Shown piece by piece: positions 24,941 through 33,890 of a stretch of DNA of 47,682 nt. Position 1 is the stretch's first letter; the number at the start of each line of letters is the position of its first letter. The notes beneath the pieces are model-generated. The model was not told where the DNA came from. It did not search any database and saw nothing but the letters and a program-made list of their open reading frames with translations. The translations under genes were made by a program, and so were the position numbers. Source of the DNA: a virus; the IMG/VR virus record IMGVR_UViG_3300042523_000665, positions 1 to 47,682 of that record; one strand, given 5' to 3'.

Positions 24941-25915
24941 ATGAAAGAAAAAGTTTTATTAGTAGGTGGAGCCGGTTATATTGGTGGACTTACTTGTGAT
25001 TATTTAATTAATGATGGGTTTGAAGTAACTGTATATGATAATCTATTATATGAAAATAGATACTTAAAAAAAGTAAATTTTATTTATGGTGATATTAGAG
25101 ATACCAATAAATTATCCGAAGTTTCTAAAGATTTTGATATAATTATTCTAATGGCTGCTCTTGTTGGGGACCCTGCTTGTAGCGTGGACCAATTTTTAAC
25201 CGAAGAAATAAATTATACCGCAATCAAAAATTTTTGTGACGTTGTTTTATCTGATAAACATTTAATTTTTATGTCTACGTGTTCAGTTTACGGAGCTCAA
25301 GATGGTATATTAGATGAATTAAGTGAAACAAATCCATTATCATCATATGCCTCAACAAAACTTAAAGCTGAAAAACACATTTTAGAAAAAAATGGGACAA
25401 TTTTTAGATTAGGAACTGTCTTTGGTCTTGGTGACACATATTCTAGAATTAGAATGGATTTAGTTGTTAATGTATTAACTATGAAGGCGGTAAAAGAAGG
25501 TACGATAACTATTAATGGAGGGGAACAATGGAGACCAATAATTGCAGTTAAAGATATTGCGGGATATATTACAGAGGCATGTAAAGAAAAGTATCCCGGA
25601 ATTTTTGTTTTATCAAAAGAAAATGTTATAATTAAAGAACTAGGTGAACGTGTTGCTAAAATAGTACCTAATACTAAAGTAACATACACTGAAATATCTT
25701 TTCAAGATGCTAGAAATTATCGTGTTGATAATTCAAAATCTTTAAAAGTTTTTAAGTATAAACCAATCACATCCGTTGAGGATGAGGTGTTGAGAATGGT
25801 CAAATTATTTAAAGAAAATAGGATTGAAAATCCTGAAGATAAGGTTTACCACAATGGTGCCTTTTTAACAAATAAAAAAAATCAAAAAGAATTATTATGG
25901 ACACAAGAAAATTAA
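24941..25915 (+). CDS. NAD(P)-dependent sugar epimerase/dehydratase (SDR)
   Basis: A 324-residue extended SDR enzyme acting on nucleotide sugars. The dinucleotide site is VGGAGYIGG (residues 7-15), the catalytic region is STCSVYG near 110 and SSYASTKLKAEK near 129. A GDPACSVDQ segment is seen near 77. It overlaps the cupin/RmlC-like gene by 19 bases. With the next two genes it forms a small set of dehydratase or epimerase, epimerase and reductase. The precise sugar is unknown. Confidence 0.88.
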   Translation: MKEKVLLVGGAGYIGGLTCDYLINDGFEVTVYDNLLYENRYLKKVNFIYGDIRDTNKLSEVSKDFDIIILMAALVGDPACSVDQFLTEEINYTAIKNFCDVVLSDKHLIFMSTCSVYGAQDGILDELSETNPLSSYASTKLKAEKHILEKNGTIFRLGTVFGLGDTYSRIRMDLVVNVLTMKAVKEGTITINGGEQWRPIIAVKDIAGYITEACKEKYPGIFVLSKENVIIKELGERVAKIVPNTKVTYTEISFQDARNYRVDNSKSLKVFKYKPITSVEDEVLRMVKLFKENRIENPEDKVYHNGAFLTNKKNQKELLWTQEN

Positions 25916-26316
25916 TGAATGGAGGTATTTCTGTTGATGACAGAGGCTCAGTTAGATTTGTTAATGATTTCAATTTTGAAAATGTAAAAAGATTTTACCA
26001 AGTTGAGAATCATAGACAAGGATTTATAAGAGCATGGCATGGCCATAAAAAAGAAGGGAAATATGTTTATGTTTCTAGTGGTACCGCACTTATTGGAATT
26101 GTTAATATGGAAACTGAAGAAGTTACGAAATATATTTTAAGTGCAAGACAACCAAAAGTATTATTTATCCCACCAAATCATTATAATGGATTTAAAAATT
26201 TAGAAGAAAATACTTCAGTTATTTTCTTTTCAACTACCTCATTAGAAGAAAGTTTAGGTGATGATATAAGATTACCACATGATAATTGGAATATATGGGA
26301 AGAAGATTTTAGATAA
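25897..26316 (+). CDS. RmlC-like sugar epimerase (cupin fold)
   Basis: A 139-residue protein resembling dTDP-4-dehydrorhamnose 3,5-epimerase-type enzymes, but shorter than the usual ~180. RAWHGHKKEGKYVYVSSG near residue 47 carries the His pair and Lys of the active site, and PPNHYNGF near 88 the downstream part of the cupin barrel. It lies between two SDR genes, as in rhamnose-type pathways. It could epimerise a 4-keto-6-deoxy sugar. No RmlA or RmlB is found in the window, so the nucleotide carrier is uncertain. Confidence 0.8.
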   Translation: MDTRKLMNGGISVDDRGSVRFVNDFNFENVKRFYQVENHRQGFIRAWHGHKKEGKYVYVSSGTALIGIVNMETEEVTKYILSARQPKVLFIPPNHYNGFKNLEENTSVIFFSTTSLEESLGDDIRLPHDNWNIWEEDFR

Positions 26317-26339
26317 AAAAATAAAAAAATAAAAAAATT

Positions 26340-27164
26340 ATGAAAATTTATATTTTAGGTTCAAAAGGTATGTTAGGTAAATATGTTTACACTTATCTAT
26401 CTGAAAAATTTAATGTTAATGAAATTAATCGAGATATTCTTGACGCTTCACAACAAACAGAAAAAACATTAGAAGACATTTTAATTAGATGTGGGGTAAA
26501 TGAAGAAGATGTTATCATAAATTGTATTGGGACAATTAAACCAAGAGTAGACCAATTAGGTGATTTAAATGCGATTTTAGTAAATTCGGTTTTTCCAAGA
26601 TTGTTAGCGAACGTTTGTGAAAAAAATAAATGGAATATGATTCATCCTACAACTGATTGTGTATACTCAGGTAAAAAAGGTAGATATAATGAAAATGACA
26701 AATATGATGTTGACGATGTTTATGGTATGTCAAAAGCTATGGGAGAACCAAATAACTGTACAATAATAAGAACTTCAATAATTGGAGAAGAAGTCAATCA
26801 ACATAGGTCTTTAGTTGAGTGGGTTAAAAGTCAAAAAAATAATAAAGTTAATGGGTTTTTAAATCACTTTTGGAATGGTATCACTTGTTTAGAATGGGCA
26901 AAATTAGCTGAAAAAATTATAAACAACAAAGACTTTTGGAAAGGAATTAAACATTTTATTTCTCCAACACAAGTATCAAAATATGATTTAGTTAATATGA
27001 TATCAAATTCATATGAGTTAAATATTGAAATTAATGCTATAAATTCAGATTTAACAGTCGACAGAACTTTATCAACCATGTTTGACACAAAATATAACAT
27101 ACCTGAATTAAAATTTCAAATAAGTGAAATGCAATTATTTTCAGAAAAGTTACACACAAATTAA
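26340..27164 (+). CDS. RmlD-like nucleotide-sugar reductase (SDR)
   Basis: A 274-residue protein of the dTDP-4-dehydrorhamnose reductase type. It has the N-terminal ILGSKGMLGKYV dinucleotide site, VINCIGTIKP, PTTDCVYSGKKG near 103, and catalytic VYGMSKAMGE near 131. It would reduce a 4-keto group to finish a deoxysugar, possibly starting from the Gmd product. It is the last gene of the sugar operon; PhoH follows after 3 bases. Confidence 0.85.
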   Translation: MKIYILGSKGMLGKYVYTYLSEKFNVNEINRDILDASQQTEKTLEDILIRCGVNEEDVIINCIGTIKPRVDQLGDLNAILVNSVFPRLLANVCEKNKWNMIHPTTDCVYSGKKGRYNENDKYDVDDVYGMSKAMGEPNNCTIIRTSIIGEEVNQHRSLVEWVKSQKNNKVNGFLNHFWNGITCLEWAKLAEKIINNKDFWKGIKHFISPTQVSKYDLVNMISNSYELNIEINAINSDLTVDRTLSTMFDTKYNIPELKFQISEMQLFSEKLHTN

Positions 27165-27167
27165 ATA

Positions 27168-27908
27168 ATGACAAGAAAAAAAACAATTAGTAAAGACAGT
27201 CAGTATATTCCTACTGAAACTAAACCAAAAATGTCTAAAAAAGACCAAATTAGTGGTATGATTAAAAAGAGTAAGGATAAATTCTTAACTCAAAGTCAAC
27301 GAGAGTATTACGATAAATTAGTTAGAAATCAAATTACAATTTGTTCAGGTCCGGCAGGTGTTGGTAAAAGTTTCATCGCAATGAAAGCAGCGGTTGATTT
27401 ATTAGCTGACCATACATCACCTTACGAAAAGATTATCATTGTTAGACCGGCAGTTGAAGCTGAGGAAAAACTTGGTTCGTTACCCGGTAATGTTGAAGAG
27501 AAATTAGACCCATATATTTTTCCGTCGTATTATCTATTAAATAAAATTATAGGTAAAGAATCTAGAGAAAAATTAAAACAAATGGAAGTTATTGAAGTTT
27601 TTGCTTTGGCGTATATGAGAGGGATGAATATTGATAACTCTATTTTAATATTTGAAGAAGCTCAAAACGCGACTCCAAAACAAATGAAGTTATTATTAAC
27701 CCGTATCGGTACTGATAGTAAATTTTTCATATCAGGTGACTTGGAGCAAACTGACAGATATAAAGATAAAAAACATTCAGGTTTGTGGGACGCTATTGAA
27801 AAATTTAAAAATATCTCTGAAATTGGTGTTCATGAATTTGGAGATGAAGATGTCGTTAGAAATCCATTAATTACCGAAATCTTAAGAAGATATGAAGATA
27901 GGAATTGA
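27168..27908 (+). CDS. phoH: PhoH-like ATPase
   Basis: A 246-residue ATPase of the PhoH family, common in marine and T4-like phages and of unclear role, perhaps RNA metabolism. Walker A is SGPAGVGKSF near residue 58, Walker B is SILIFEEAQNA near 165, and SGDLEQTD near 190 acts as sensor region. The first ~40 residues are a basic Lys-rich extension. It overlaps the next gene by 17 bases. Confidence 0.93.
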   Translation: MTRKKTISKDSQYIPTETKPKMSKKDQISGMIKKSKDKFLTQSQREYYDKLVRNQITICSGPAGVGKSFIAMKAAVDLLADHTSPYEKIIIVRPAVEAEEKLGSLPGNVEEKLDPYIFPSYYLLNKIIGKESREKLKQMEVIEVFALAYMRGMNIDNSILIFEEAQNATPKQMKLLLTRIGTDSKFFISGDLEQTDRYKDKKHSGLWDAIEKFKNISEIGVHEFGDEDVVRNPLITEILRRYEDRN

Positions 27909-28497
27909 TATTAATGGAGTATTAAGAGATACCATAGGTAAGTTTAAAACTACTTATGAAAAATTTTTAATAGAAAATAATTCAGAAAATTCCGAGTCTG
28001 AAAACCCGTTTGAATATAAAATTAATGAGCCAATTGATTCTTTAGATTTAATGAATCATTTTTCATTTCAATCAAAAGAAGAATTTTTTAGTTTTTTATA
28101 CGAAGAATTCCCAATGGAGATTTTTGGTCATTCTCCATCAACTGAGTTGTTAAGTTTTAATTATCTAAATGATTTTTATTTAGATTTTAGAGATAAAAAT
28201 GATATTGTTATAATTTCAGATGAGATTGGTAAAACAAAACCCGCAACTTTATTTTTCTTATCAAAGTTCGGATGTTTAATAGAATCAATTTTATTCTATA
28301 ATGATTCAAATAAGTCCAAAGTTTTAGGAGATTTTGATTTAATAGTTACTTCTAACCCTGATATTCTTATTAATTATAATAATTGTATTAAATTCAATAC
28401 AATTTATAACGAAAAAATTAATTGTAATGAATCAATTAATTCTATCGAAGAACTAAAGTTAATTTTAAAAAATAAATTAGATGCTGACAATTCTTAA
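27892..28497 (+). CDS. HAD-like phosphatase-type protein
   Basis: A 201-residue protein with features of the HAD superfamily. The opening IGIDINGVLRDT matches motif I (DxDG), but the second Asp is Asn. A Thr/Ser strand end (VIISDEIGKTKPATLFFL) near residue 103 may provide motifs II and III with a Lys, and LIVTSNPDIL near 150 comes later where motif IV acids would be. 5'-Nucleotidase-like activity is possible, but the Asn change may weaken it. The gene overlaps phoH by 17 bases and the next gene by 17. Confidence 0.6.
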   Translation: MKIGIDINGVLRDTIGKFKTTYEKFLIENNSENSESENPFEYKINEPIDSLDLMNHFSFQSKEEFFSFLYEEFPMEIFGHSPSTELLSFNYLNDFYLDFRDKNDIVIISDEIGKTKPATLFFLSKFGCLIESILFYNDSNKSKVLGDFDLIVTSNPDILINYNNCIKFNTIYNEKINCNESINSIEELKLILKNKLDADNS

Positions 28498-28741
28498 CGA
28501 ACACTATTACATTGATTTAGATTTAATTAGTGACAGTGTTACATATGACGCAAGTATTAGCGGAGATAGTGAACAACACATTAGTGTTGTAAAATATGAA
28601 CTAATAAAAATTATGGTAGATGTTGTTCTATCAGAAAGTGAAGAAACTGATGAAAAACTTGGTAATAAATCAAATTTATCAATACCATTTAAATTGGCAT
28701 TCAACACTTTATTAAATAATAAAATAATAAACAAATATTAA
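28481..28741 (+). CDS. Small acidic protein of unknown function
   Basis: An 86-residue acidic protein overlapping the HAD-like gene by 17 bases and ending 3 bases before the next start. It has mixed beta and helical character with a hydrophobic stretch (YELIKIMVDVVL) and a C-terminal helix. I do not recognise a family. Its frame is retained in the tight operon, which supports it being real. Confidence 0.6.
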   Translation: MLTILNEHYYIDLDLISDSVTYDASISGDSEQHISVVKYELIKIMVDVVLSESEETDEKLGNKSNLSIPFKLAFNTLLNNKIINKY

Positions 28742-28744
28742 AAT

Positions 28745-29803
28745 ATGGAAGAAAGAGTTTTAAAAATTGAAAGTTCTATTGAGAACCTTAAAAATAAAAA
28801 ATCAAAGATTTATTTTTTTGTTCAGGATACAAAGGGAAATGCTAGTGCATCTGTAAGACATATCTATCAGATGGGATTAACATTAAAAGAGAACGGATAC
28901 AATCCGATTATGTTACATGAAAAACCTGATTATTTCGGTGTTTCAGGATGGTTAGGTGAGAAATATTCTAATTTACCTCATCAGTCTGTTGAAGGTCAGA
29001 ATTTAGAAATTTCACCTGAAGATTTCATTATTATTCCTGAAATTTTTGGGTATATTATGTCACAATTAACTAATTTACCTTGTACTAAAGTTGTTTTATC
29101 ACAAGCTTACGACCATATTTTTGAAACTTTACAACCAGGACAAGTATGGAGTCAATTTGGATTTACAAAATGTATAACAACTTCTGAAAATCAGAAAAAA
29201 TATATCTCGGATATTATGAGAAACTTTTCGATTGATATATTAGAACCTGTTGTTTCATCTGTATTTACAACATCTAAATTTCCAGCAAAACCAATCATTG
29301 CTGTTTCATCAAGAGAACAACGTGAGGCAATTAATCTGATTAAAACTTTCTATCAAAAATATCCACAATTTAGATGGGTAACATTTAGAGACATGAGAGG
29401 AATTTCAGAAGAGGAATTTGCTAATACTTTAAAAGACTGTATGTTATCAGTTTGGATTGATAAGACAAGTTCTTTTGGAACTTTCCCATTGGAATCTATG
29501 AAGTCTAATGTTCCTGTTTTAGGTGTATTACCTAGGATGGTTCCATCATGGTTAAATGAAGAAAATGGTATTTGGATTCAAGAAGAAATTAAATTAGTTG
29601 ATTTCGTTGCCGAATTTATCCAAAATTGGTTAGAAGATAATATATCTGAAAAATTATATCAAAATGGATTAGATACTTCATCTGAGTTTTCAGATTTTCA
29701 AAAATTTGAAAAGAACGTTATTGAATTATTTTCAGATTACTTCAGTAAACGAACTCAAGGATTTCAAGAAGAAATAAATAAATTACAATTAATTGAACAA
29801 TAA
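28745..29803 (+). CDS. Glycosyltransferase-like protein, GT-B type
   Basis: A 352-residue protein with a helical N-terminal ~20 residues, then a first Rossmann-like strand (IYFFVQDTKGNASASVRHI). The C-terminal half has IIAVSSREQREAINL, and LSVWIDKTSSFGTFPLESMKSN near 236-257, similar to the donor site of GT4 enzymes. It is separated from the main sugar operon by phoH and lies close to the sigma factor gene. In T4 the DNA alpha-glucosyltransferase gene is near gene 55, so DNA glycosylation is one possibility among others. Confidence 0.65.
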   Translation: MEERVLKIESSIENLKNKKSKIYFFVQDTKGNASASVRHIYQMGLTLKENGYNPIMLHEKPDYFGVSGWLGEKYSNLPHQSVEGQNLEISPEDFIIIPEIFGYIMSQLTNLPCTKVVLSQAYDHIFETLQPGQVWSQFGFTKCITTSENQKKYISDIMRNFSIDILEPVVSSVFTTSKFPAKPIIAVSSREQREAINLIKTFYQKYPQFRWVTFRDMRGISEEEFANTLKDCMLSVWIDKTSSFGTFPLESMKSNVPVLGVLPRMVPSWLNEENGIWIQEEIKLVDFVAEFIQNWLEDNISEKLYQNGLDTSSEFSDFQKFEKNVIELFSDYFSKRTQGFQEEINKLQLIEQ

Positions 29804-29804
29804 T

Positions 29805-30611
29805 ATGAAAAAAGAATTTGAATTAAGTGTTATATTACCATTAAAAACCTCAGTAGTTAGAGATTTTGACGAGTTTTTTAAAAAAAGTATCGAGTCATTA
29901 ACTATACAAGATATATTACCCACCGAACTTATAATTGTTCACTCTGAAGAAGAAAGTTTAATTAATTATTTAAACAATTTTGATTTTGGTGATTTAAAAG
30001 TTAATAAGATTAAATTTGACGGTGAGCTTAGTTTTTGCGAACAAGTTAATACAGGTATTAAAAACTCAAAAACTGAATGGAATAGTATTTTAGAATTTGA
30101 CGATGAGTTTTCTAAAATTTGGTTTAAAAATGTTAGAAAATATTCAGAAATTTATACTGATGTAGATGTATTTATGCCAATCGTTGTTGATGTTGATAAT
30201 AAATCAGTATTTGCTGGATTTACAAACGAAGCGACATTTGCTGCTAATTTCTCACAAGAAATGGGAATATTAACAAATGAAACATTATTAAGTTATCAAA
30301 ATTTCCAAACTTCAGGTATGGTATTTAAAAAACAAATTGTTGAAGATTTTGGAGGATTTAAACCAGGGTTTAAACTAACATTTGCTTACGAGTTTTTATT
30401 AAGAATGACTTACAACTCAGTTAAATTCATGACAATACCAAGAATTGGTTATAAACATATGAATTTAAGAGAAGGTTCTATTTTTTGGGATTATAAAAAT
30501 GGTGAAAATGTGTTAACAGAAAATGAAGTTAAGTTTTGGGTTAATACTGCAAAAAAAGAATATTTCTTTAGCCAAGACAGAAACATAAAATATACACCTG
30601 AAAATGTTTAA
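29805..30611 (+). CDS. GT2-type glycosyltransferase
   Basis: A 268-residue GT-A enzyme. It has a VILPLKTSVVRD start strand, an ELIIVHSEEES segment, a likely acid motif LEFDDEF near residue 100, and a DFGGFKPGFKLTFAYEFLLR region near 184 typical of GT2 family ends. I chose the ATG at 29805 rather than an in-frame TTG at 29793. It overlaps the sigma factor gene by one base, so the three genes 28745-31348 are probably co-expressed. Confidence 0.75.
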   Translation: MKKEFELSVILPLKTSVVRDFDEFFKKSIESLTIQDILPTELIIVHSEEESLINYLNNFDFGDLKVNKIKFDGELSFCEQVNTGIKNSKTEWNSILEFDDEFSKIWFKNVRKYSEIYTDVDVFMPIVVDVDNKSVFAGFTNEATFAANFSQEMGILTNETLLSYQNFQTSGMVFKKQIVEDFGGFKPGFKLTFAYEFLLRMTYNSVKFMTIPRIGYKHMNLREGSIFWDYKNGENVLTENEVKFWVNTAKKEYFFSQDRNIKYTPENV

Positions 30612-31348
30612 TGATTTTAAGTGCAACGTCTGTTCAAGATTCTTTAACTAAGAAGAAAAAACCGGCCACAGAAAATTATTTTGATATAAGAGAGGAAAAT
30701 GCTGTTAGATTATTTCTAACCGCATCTACTTCTGAGGAAAAAAATAAAATTTATAATGAATTTTTAAGATTCCCTTTAGATAAGATGATATCTTCGATAA
30801 TAAGAAGATATAAATTGTATAGAAAAGATATGAATTTTACTGAAATTCATACCGACACACATTCTTTTTTGATGACAAAAATTGAAAAATTTAGTCCTTC
30901 AAAAGAAAAGAAAGCTTACTCATATTTTGGAACTATTTGTAAGAATTATCTTATGGGCCAAATATTAAAAGACCAAAAAGAAACAAATAGAAAAATTTCA
31001 TATGAGGATATTTCAAGTGATTTAGAAAATAGACCTGAAATGATTTATTATTTAGAAATTGAACCTATTCAAGAATATAATGTAATTCCGATATTAAAAG
31101 ATTATATTAAAACAACAATAGAAGAAGATGAATTAAATGATAATGAATTAAAATTAGGTTTTGCACTTATCGATATTTTAGACAATTACGAAACGATATT
31201 TCCGGCAACAGATAATAATAAATTTAATAAAAATGTAATTTTATTATCTATTCGTGAAATGACAAATATGTCAACTAAAGAGATTAGAGCTTCAATTAAA
31301 AAATTCAAGAAAATTTACTCTTCGTTAATAGATGTTAAGGAAGAGTAA
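30611..31348 (+). CDS. 55: Late sigma factor, T4 gp55-like
   Basis: A 245-residue sigma-like protein, expected to direct host RNA polymerase to late promoters. Residues about 50-125 match the pattern of T4 gp55 (region 2-like): a helix IHTDTHSFLMTKIEKFSP, then AYSYFGTICKNYLMGQILKDQKE, as in T4's [21 protein letters not shown]-type helix. T4 gp55 has 185 residues. The extra C-terminus (about 175-245) ends in a helix-turn-helix-like MTNMSTKEIRASIKKFKKIY, like a sigma region 4. The gene precedes the tail operon. Assignment rests on short patterns, but they are specific. Confidence 0.75.
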   Translation: MILSATSVQDSLTKKKKPATENYFDIREENAVRLFLTASTSEEKNKIYNEFLRFPLDKMISSIIRRYKLYRKDMNFTEIHTDTHSFLMTKIEKFSPSKEKKAYSYFGTICKNYLMGQILKDQKETNRKISYEDISSDLENRPEMIYYLEIEPIQEYNVIPILKDYIKTTIEEDELNDNELKLGFALIDILDNYETIFPATDNNKFNKNVILLSIREMTNMSTKEIRASIKKFKKIYSSLIDVKEE

Positions 31349-31364
31349 ATTTCCACTAAATATC

Positions 31365-31371
31365 TATTTAT
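31365..31371 (+). promoter_or_regulatory. TATTTAT motif at start of the tail operon
   Basis: TATTTAT lies 4 bases before the ATG at 31376, after the sigma factor stop. The spacing is too short for a normal leader. Confidence 0.3.
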
Positions 31372-31375
31372 TAGT

Positions 31376-31738
31376 ATGACAAAACCTAAAAAGAAACAAA
31401 TTAATTTTACTAAAGATTCTATTCTTGCTTTGATGCAAGAAATATATAATGAATTAGTGGAGCAAAGGACTACCGCCATCAGAATTCAAAATAAAATGAT
31501 TGGAATGATGAAAGAACCTGAAGATATGACTTTAATAGGCCCTGTAATCGAAAAACAACAAAAAATTGTAAACGACTGTGTTGAAAAGAAATTAACTCTT
31601 TCAAAGTTACAGTCAGGTATATGGGAAAAACAACAAAGTCACGAATCAAGTTTTGATATTTCATCTATGGATGACGATATTTTACAAGGTCTTTTAGATA
31701 AAGATATAAATTCAAGTAACGAGAATTTCTCAATATAA
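31376..31738 (+). CDS. Small helical protein, start of structural operon
   Basis: A 120-residue mostly helical protein with a basic N-terminus (KPKKKQINFTK) and long amphipathic helices (residues 15-40 and 55-85). The C-terminal third is acidic and polar (SSMDDDILQGLLDKD). It starts the operon of tail-type genes and ends 3 bases before the next start. I do not recognise it. A chaperone or small baseplate component is plausible, from position only. Confidence 0.6.
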   Translation: MTKPKKKQINFTKDSILALMQEIYNELVEQRTTAIRIQNKMIGMMKEPEDMTLIGPVIEKQQKIVNDCVEKKLTLSKLQSGIWEKQQSHESSFDISSMDDDILQGLLDKDINSSNENFSI

Positions 31739-31741
31739 AAA

Positions 31742-33691
31742 ATGGCTATAGACATTAGTAAATCATATGATGATGCCAAAAGAAAAATTAATTCTTTTAA
31801 AAAACTCAATGAGGTAAAAACTGAGTATGATAATCGAATTGATAAGTTCACTAATAATTTTCAAAAAAAAGCGGATAATATTCAAATTAATTTGGATAGT
31901 GCTGAAAAGGCCCGAGAACTTAAAGAAAAATTTACAACATCATTTGATGAACTAATAGAGATGATTAAAACATCTAATGATGGTTCAACACAAGATGAAT
32001 TAATAAAAATTCTTAAAGAATCCTTACAGAAATTACCCTCAATAGTTGAACAAATTATTCAGGAAGAAATTTTAAAATCTTCGGGATGTCCCCAAGACGA
32101 AACATACCCAACAAATCAAGAAATATACATTCCAATATCTAAAATTGATATATGGAAACAACTACAACTTGACCCTGATGGTCAACTTGGAGCAACAATA
32201 TATGAAAAGAAACCGTATACAAGTCAAACCGATTCACCACCTAAAAGCACAAATAGATTTTTCTATCAAGTAATACAAGGGAATGGTTTAGTTTTTCAGT
32301 ATAATGGAGCGTCAGGTCAACCGTTATTCAACATAAGTTATGAAACATTTAATGGTGTTGAACAAGGTAACTACTTTAAAGTTATTTTATTAGATAGATT
32401 AAATTCTCCTAACTTAATTTCATCATTTTTAGTTGATTACTATAAAAGTTTAAAAATATTTGATTTTCAGAACGCAATTACTAAAATTGTCGATTTAGTT
32501 TTAAATAGTTTTACAGTTAATGCCGGTACTGGTCCTGTTTCTTTAAACGACCAAAAAAAATTCTATGTTATTTTACAAAGAATATTAGGTATGTGTTTTG
32601 ATTATGATAAAGAAATTGATGTCGGAGGAACATCTAAGTATCCTGAATATGATGACACTACAGATAGTTTATTTGAATTTACACCTTCAGAATTATCACA
32701 AATAGATAATGAAATTGATTTAATACGGAGAGGGGTTGTTGAGTTTATTGATTGTAACAATATCATATTACCAGTAACTAATACTGAATATATATCAGAT
32801 ATTATTACTGAAACAAATGACGATGGTTCAAACGTTGACACGATTATACAGGAAGTTTTCTTTAATTTATCAAATGATAGAAGATGGGATTTACAATTAC
32901 CTCAAATTTTTAACGCATCCTTCAATGAAGACATTATTAAAAATTTTATTTCAGGTGTAGTCGCTTCAATTTTATCACCAAAAGTATTATTTCCTCAATT
33001 TGTTGTCGCACAATCATTATTATTATCGGCATCTCAGTTTGGTTCTACAGTTGAAAATTCTGTTACTGACGAATTTCCAGGTGCGATGGCATTTGCTCGA
33101 AATAACAAGTCGTTTATGATTAACGTAATTTCTCGTGTAGGTGCGGTTTTTATTGAAGAATTAATGAATAGGTTAAGAAAGGATTTAATTAAATTAGCTG
33201 AAAATATTGTTTTAGATATTATAAAAAATAAAAATAAATATCTATACGTCTTAGTTGAAAATATTATAAAACAAACAAAATTAATAGTTCAAGGGGGATT
33301 AAACGCGATAAACGATTATAGACAATGTAAATCACTCTTGGATTACATTTTTAATTTACTTTCTATTGGTGGAATTGCGTCTTTACAACGATTAAAGAAA
33401 AAAGAACTTATACCAACCCCAATTCTTTTTTTATCTCAAACATTATCAGGTTCTAACCCTGATAGAGAACTAATTGAGTATATTGAACAAATGCAAAGTT
33501 TAGGATTACCTGTTGGTAGAGGTATAAATGGAGAACCTGATATTGCAACCGTTGCGACTTATGCAACTTTCCAAGCAATATTTAACGAAAGAGCTAAAAA
33601 TGGAAAAGTTGAGGGAGTTGTATATACTGAAACTATTTCACCTACAGGTCAACCAACAGGAATTGTTAGAGTAGTTGGAAAATCTATATAA
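31742..33691 (+). CDS. Large structural protein, probable baseplate component
   Basis: A 649-residue protein with a coiled-coil-like N-terminus (about residues 5-65, Lys/Asp/Asn-rich helices). A middle region of mixed structure follows (120-350), then a helical region with long hydrophobic segments (about 395-540) that do not look like classical membrane spans. The C-terminal part ends in beta strands (VEGVVYTETISPTGQ). It lies directly before a gp5-like OB-fold protein, so a baseplate or hub role is likely. I cannot assign it to a T4 gene. Confidence 0.55.
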   Translation: MAIDISKSYDDAKRKINSFKKLNEVKTEYDNRIDKFTNNFQKKADNIQINLDSAEKARELKEKFTTSFDELIEMIKTSNDGSTQDELIKILKESLQKLPSIVEQIIQEEILKSSGCPQDETYPTNQEIYIPISKIDIWKQLQLDPDGQLGATIYEKKPYTSQTDSPPKSTNRFFYQVIQGNGLVFQYNGASGQPLFNISYETFNGVEQGNYFKVILLDRLNSPNLISSFLVDYYKSLKIFDFQNAITKIVDLVLNSFTVNAGTGPVSLNDQKKFYVILQRILGMCFDYDKEIDVGGTSKYPEYDDTTDSLFEFTPSELSQIDNEIDLIRRGVVEFIDCNNIILPVTNTEYISDIITETNDDGSNVDTIIQEVFFNLSNDRRWDLQLPQIFNASFNEDIIKNFISGVVASILSPKVLFPQFVVAQSLLLSASQFGSTVENSVTDEFPGAMAFARNNKSFMINVISRVGAVFIEELMNRLRKDLIKLAENIVLDIIKNKNKYLYVLVENIIKQTKLIVQGGLNAINDYRQCKSLLDYIFNLLSIGGIASLQRLKKKELIPTPILFLSQTLSGSNPDRELIEYIEQMQSLGLPVGRGINGEPDIATVATYATFQAIFNERAKNGKVEGVVYTETISPTGQPTGIVRVVGKSI

Positions 33692-33692
33692 A

Positions 33693-33890
33693 ATGGAAAA
33701 TAAAATAAAAGAAATTATATCTGATTTTAAGAATAAATCTAATAAAGAATTAATAATTGCTTTGGATTTTTTATCAAAAGATTTTGATGAGACAAAAGAT
33801 ATTGTAATTAAATTAACAAAAAAATTAGATAAAGCGGAATCTTTATATAATCAAATATTGAAAGAGTATGAGTCAAGAAGTAATGTTTAA
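33693..33890 (+). CDS. Short coiled-coil protein
   Basis: A 65-residue protein of charged heptad-like helices (KIKEIISDFKNKSN and ETKDIVIKLTKKLDKAE). I chose the ATG at 33693, one base after the stop of the previous gene, over an in-frame TTG at 33675. It overlaps the next gene by 23 bases. A small coiled coil between two baseplate-type genes suggests an assembly helper, but no family is known. Confidence 0.6.
   Translation: MENKIKEIISDFKNKSNKELIIALDFLSKDFDETKDIVIKLTKKLDKAESLYNQILKEYESRSNV

Noticed and set aside
13032-27164. Host chromosomal O-antigen locus carried by misassembly
   Set aside because: The operon is flanked without a break by phage genes, contains dUTPase and phage-type exonuclease, and shares start context and base composition with them.
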